From assembly GCF_900129565.1 (NCBI RefSeq), contig NZ_FQWD01000002.1, positions 802,439 through 866,438 of the forward strand: a stretch of 64,000 nucleotides of DNA. Reading direction: 5' to 3'. Shown here one piece after another: positions 61,488-64,000 of the stretch (positions within the stretch are counted from its first letter, which is position 1; every line of letters starts with the position of its first letter). The notes under the pieces were generated by a model. It saw only the letters and a program-made list of their open reading frames with translations, had not been told where the DNA came from and ran no database searches. The translations under genes and the position numbers were made by a program. The stretch comes from Marisediminitalea aggregata. GTDB taxonomy: Bacteria; Pseudomonadota; Gammaproteobacteria; Enterobacterales; Alteromonadaceae.

Positions 61488-62282
61488 ATGAAAAAAATAA
61501 CAATTTCTACCCTGCTGGCAAAAAAGCAACGCGCTGAGAAAATCACTGCGCTGACCGCTTATGACGCGAGTTTTGCCAAGCTATTCGACGAGCAAGGCAT
61601 TGATGTGCTGCTCATTGGCGACTCATTGGGTATGGTGCTGCAAGGACAGGACAGCACGTTGCCGGTAACCACAACCGACATTGCCTACCACACGCGATCG
61701 GTTCGCGCTGGTGCGGAACGCGCTTTTGTGATCGCTGATATGCCATTTATGTCGTACGCAACGCCAGAACAAACCTACGCTAACGCAGCGACATTGATGG
61801 CTGCTGGCGCCAGTATGGTTAAGCTGGAAGGCGGCGATTGGCTTGCAGAATCTATCAGTGGTCTGAGAGACCGTGGCGTTCCTGTGTGCGGCCACCTTGG
61901 TTTGACCCCTCAGTCAGTGAATGTTTTCGGCGGCTTTAAAGTACAGGGGCGTGAAGAGGACAAAGCACAACAGTTGCTGGATGACGCGTTAGCACTTGAA
62001 CAGGCCGGTGCACAGCTATTGGTACTGGAACTGGTGCCAACTTCACTAGCCAAGCGTATCAGCGAAGCACTGACAATTCCGGTTATTGGTATCGGCGCCG
62101 GCCCTCACACAGATGGGCAAATCCTGGTTATGCACGACATGTTCGGCATCAGCGCCAATTACATGCCAAAGTTTTCAAAGAACTATTTAACCGAAACCGG
62201 TGATCTTCGCGAAGCGGTAAGCCGGTATATAGAACAGGTGCAAGCGGGCGAATTTCCTGGCCCGGAACACAGCTTCGAGTAA
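61488..62282 (+). CDS. panB: PanB, 3-methyl-2-oxobutanoate hydroxymethyltransferase
   Basis: A 264-residue (beta/alpha)8 enzyme making ketopantoate for pantothenate; E. coli PanB has 264. Motifs [49 protein letters not shown] and [20 protein letters not shown] contain the metal and substrate ligands. TTTAGGAG is 9 bases ahead of the ATG. panC follows after 2 bases. Confidence 0.98.
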   Translation: MKKITISTLLAKKQRAEKITALTAYDASFAKLFDEQGIDVLLIGDSLGMVLQGQDSTLPVTTTDIAYHTRSVRAGAERAFVIADMPFMSYATPEQTYANAATLMAAGASMVKLEGGDWLAESISGLRDRGVPVCGHLGLTPQSVNVFGGFKVQGREEDKAQQLLDDALALEQAGAQLLVLELVPTSLAKRISEALTIPVIGIGAGPHTDGQILVMHDMFGISANYMPKFSKNYLTETGDLREAVSRYIEQVQAGEFPGPEHSFE

Positions 62283-62284
62283 TC

Positions 62285-63133
62285 ATGAAATTTATTGAAA
62301 CCTTAAGCGCCCTGCGCGAGATTCGCCAGCAATGGCGTAATACTCAACAACGTGTTGCGTTCGTCCCAACCATGGGAAATCTGCACGACGGTCACATCGA
62401 ACTGGTGAAAAAAGCCAGGACACTGGCTGATGTCGTTGTTGTGTCGATTTTTGTTAACCCAATGCAGTTTGGTGCAAACGAAGATCTGGACGCCTACCCA
62501 CGCACTCTGGATGCCGATAAAGCCAAACTGGAAGCCGAAGGCGTAGACGCCTTGTTCTTTCCCTCAGCCAGCGACATCTATCCGCACGGTTTGAATGAAC
62601 AGACGTTCGTTGAGGTCCCCGGCATCTCAGATTTGTGGTGTGGAGCCAGTCGCCCCGGGCATTTTCGCGGTGTCGCGACTATCGTATGTAAGCTTTTCAA
62701 CATGGTTCAACCTGACGTTGCGTGTTTCGGCGAAAAAGACTTCCAGCAATTGCAGGTTATCCGCACTATGGTGGAAGACTTATCCATGCCCATCGATATC
62801 GTTGGCGTTCCTACCCGCCGCCAGCCAGATGGATTAGCCATGAGCTCGCGCAACGGCTACCTGACCGAGACCCAACGACAACAAGCCACGCAAATATTCG
62901 CTACCATGAACACGATGCGTGATGCCTTGCAAGCCAGGAGTGACAGCCAACAGGCCATTCTTGACCTGGCAACGGCGCAATTAGAAGGGGCTGGTTTAAA
63001 ACCTGACTACGTTGCCATTTGTAATGCCCGCACATTGCAGCCAGCCAATGAAGAAGACAACGATTTGGTAATCTTAATGGCGGCCTTTATGGGTAAGACC
63101 CGCCTCATCGATAATTTACACTTTACGCGTTAA
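62285..63133 (+). CDS. panC: PanC, pantothenate synthetase
   Basis: A 282-residue ATP-dependent ligase joining pantoate and beta-alanine; E. coli PanC has 283. It has the HIGH-like motif [46 protein letters not shown] and the flexible MSSRNGYL loop. It is tightly coupled to panB. panD is not adjacent. A 16-bp palindromic hairpin follows the stop. Confidence 0.98.
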   Translation: MKFIETLSALREIRQQWRNTQQRVAFVPTMGNLHDGHIELVKKARTLADVVVVSIFVNPMQFGANEDLDAYPRTLDADKAKLEAEGVDALFFPSASDIYPHGLNEQTFVEVPGISDLWCGASRPGHFRGVATIVCKLFNMVQPDVACFGEKDFQQLQVIRTMVEDLSMPIDIVGVPTRRQPDGLAMSSRNGYLTETQRQQATQIFATMNTMRDALQARSDSQQAILDLATAQLEGAGLKPDYVAICNARTLQPANEEDNDLVILMAAFMGKTRLIDNLHFTR

Positions 63134-63139
63134 GCCCCT

Positions 63140-63173
63140 TTATGTCAGGGCAGACTGGTCTGCCCTGACATAA
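63140..63173. terminator. Near-perfect 34-base palindrome after panC
   Basis: TTATGTCAGGGCAGAC (63140-63155) and GTCTGCCCTGACATAA (63158-63173) pair over 16 bp with only two unpaired central bases, starting 7 bases after the panC stop. No T-run follows on the plus strand (TTATCACC). It probably ends or stabilises the panBC transcript. Confidence 0.55.
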
Positions 63174-63257
63174 TTATCACCTTTGCCCCAATCTACTTTG
63201 CCGGTCTTCTGACTCACTGCTACGCTTTACTTAGTTTCCGCAACGAGCCAATGCATT

Positions 63258-64000
63258 ATGAGTGACTCAACACACTCAACTCACAGATTGTATGACGAGC
63301 TTCAGGACCTTTTGCGATGTGATAATCGCGTATTCAATTTTATTGACAGTACGGCCCTTGACGGCCTTTGGTATTGGGACTTAGAAGCCCCCGAACACGA
63401 GTGGATGAGCGACTCGTTTTGGCAAACACTAGGCTATGATCCGGCGACTAAACAGCACTTAGCATCTGAATGGCAATCGATCATTAATCAGGATGACCTG
63501 GCTGTCGCGACTGAAAATTGTTTAAAGCACTGTGAAGACCCATCACACCCCTATGACCAAATTGTTCGCTATACCCACGCCACGGGGAAAACGATCTGGG
63601 TTCGCTGCAGAGGGATGGCCATCCGGGACGAATCCGGAAAACCGATTCGATTGCTTGGTACACATACCGACGTTACCGCATTAAAAGAACAAGAGCTGAC
63701 GCGAGTACAAACTGAACAAGAGCAAAAACTGGCCTACAAAAAACAAGCCCTTGTACTCGAGGAGCTCGAAAGGACGGCCAGTATAGGCACCTGGGAGATA
63801 GACTTACAAACCAATGAAATCACCTGGAGCCCACAAACCAAGCGTATTCATGAGGTCCCTCAGGATTACACGCCAACCATTACTTCCGGGATAAACTTTT
63901 ATAAAGAAGGCGAGAGCCGCCGTGTGATATCTGAAGCAGTAGAGCAAGGTATTGCCCATGGCACGCCATGGGATTTAGAACTTGAACTTGTCACCGCCAA
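63258..64000 (+). CDS. PAS-domain sensor protein (cut by window edge)
   Basis: The first 247 codons of a longer gene. A PAS fold begins near residue 30 (FIDSTALDGLWYWDLEAPEH, then SDSFWQTLGYDP) with a PAC segment (DQIVRYTHATGKTIWVRCRG, RLLGTHTDVTALKEQE). A coiled linker leads to a second PAS start (ASIGTWEIDLQTNEITWSPQ). The output domain, likely a histidine kinase or GGDEF/EAL type, lies beyond the edge. The start ATG is 63258; SD is weak. It lies 124 bases after panC. Confidence 0.82.
   Translation, partial: MSDSTHSTHRLYDELQDLLRCDNRVFNFIDSTALDGLWYWDLEAPEHEWMSDSFWQTLGYDPATKQHLASEWQSIINQDDLAVATENCLKHCEDPSHPYDQIVRYTHATGKTIWVRCRGMAIRDESGKPIRLLGTHTDVTALKEQELTRVQTEQEQKLAYKKQALVLEELERTASIGTWEIDLQTNEITWSPQTKRIHEVPQDYTPTITSGINFYKEGESRRVISEAVEQGIAHGTPWDLELELVTA

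Overview
The window looks like a chromosomal segment of a marine gammaproteobacterium of the order Alteromonadales, close to Alteromonadaceae. The housekeeping genes and their order (ubiEJB, hslVU-ftsN-priA-rpmE, metJ/metF, ftsYEX/rsmD, rpoH, dksA-gluQ-pcnB-folK-panBC) are gammaproteobacterial. The dense c-di-GMP signalling, a PEP-CTERM protein and a DUF6435 protein fit that order. This placement rests on gene content and was not tested by a search. No rRNA, tRNA, CRISPR array, prophage or complete insertion sequence was seen.

Layout. 1-6354 (minus strand): ubiquinone genes ubiE-ubiJ-ubiB, an M28 peptidase, a Tag-like glycosylase and prlC. 6629-17077: a signalling island with an EAL response regulator, then a divergent run of HTH-receiver protein, PhnD-like binding protein, histidine kinase and receiver plus decayed HD-GYP protein, then gor, a PEP-CTERM protein behind a sigma-54-type promoter, and an intact HD-GYP regulator. 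17277-33052: accessory region with a 1121-residue beta-propeller amidohydrolase, a dienelactone hydrolase, a PadR-HAAS-phosphatase operon, a SOUL protein, HMG-CoA reductase, a C39 peptide-export locus with its own LuxR-type regulator, a hypothetical membrane protein, DUF6435 and a higBA toxin-antitoxin pair. Two copies of a foldback, MITE-like repeat lie in this region in opposite orientation, about 12 kb apart. 33123-46051: mostly housekeeping (hslVU, ftsN, priA, rpmE, malic enzyme, metJ/metF, yihY, pip, dtd, yiiD-like). 46119-57161: rpoH, two tandem EAL-HDOD genes, acpH, ftsX-ftsE-ftsY, rsmD, yjaG, marC family, a small HTH protein and pepB. 57195-64000: sfsA, dksA, gluQ, pcnB, folK, panB, panC and the start of a PAS sensor.

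How the genes work together. The 8484-12977 run reads as one phosphorelay: a periplasmic binding protein without transporter genes, a membrane histidine kinase, and two receivers, one carrying a DNA-binding domain and the other an HD-GYP domain that has lost its catalytic residues. A divergent EAL phosphodiesterase sits next to it. The heat-shock layer is visible as rpoH, a near-consensus sigma-32 promoter in front of hslVU and a weaker candidate in front of prlC. Regulatory sites that can be read directly include Met boxes between metJ and metF, a perfect 15-bp inverted repeat in front of the PadR gene, an inverted repeat in front of higBA and 20-bp-phased direct repeats in front of the export locus. 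Several starts were moved from the longest reading frame on ribosome-binding-site or family grounds (kinase at 9908, priA, rpoH, pepB, hslV). pcnB appears to use a non-canonical AUC start.
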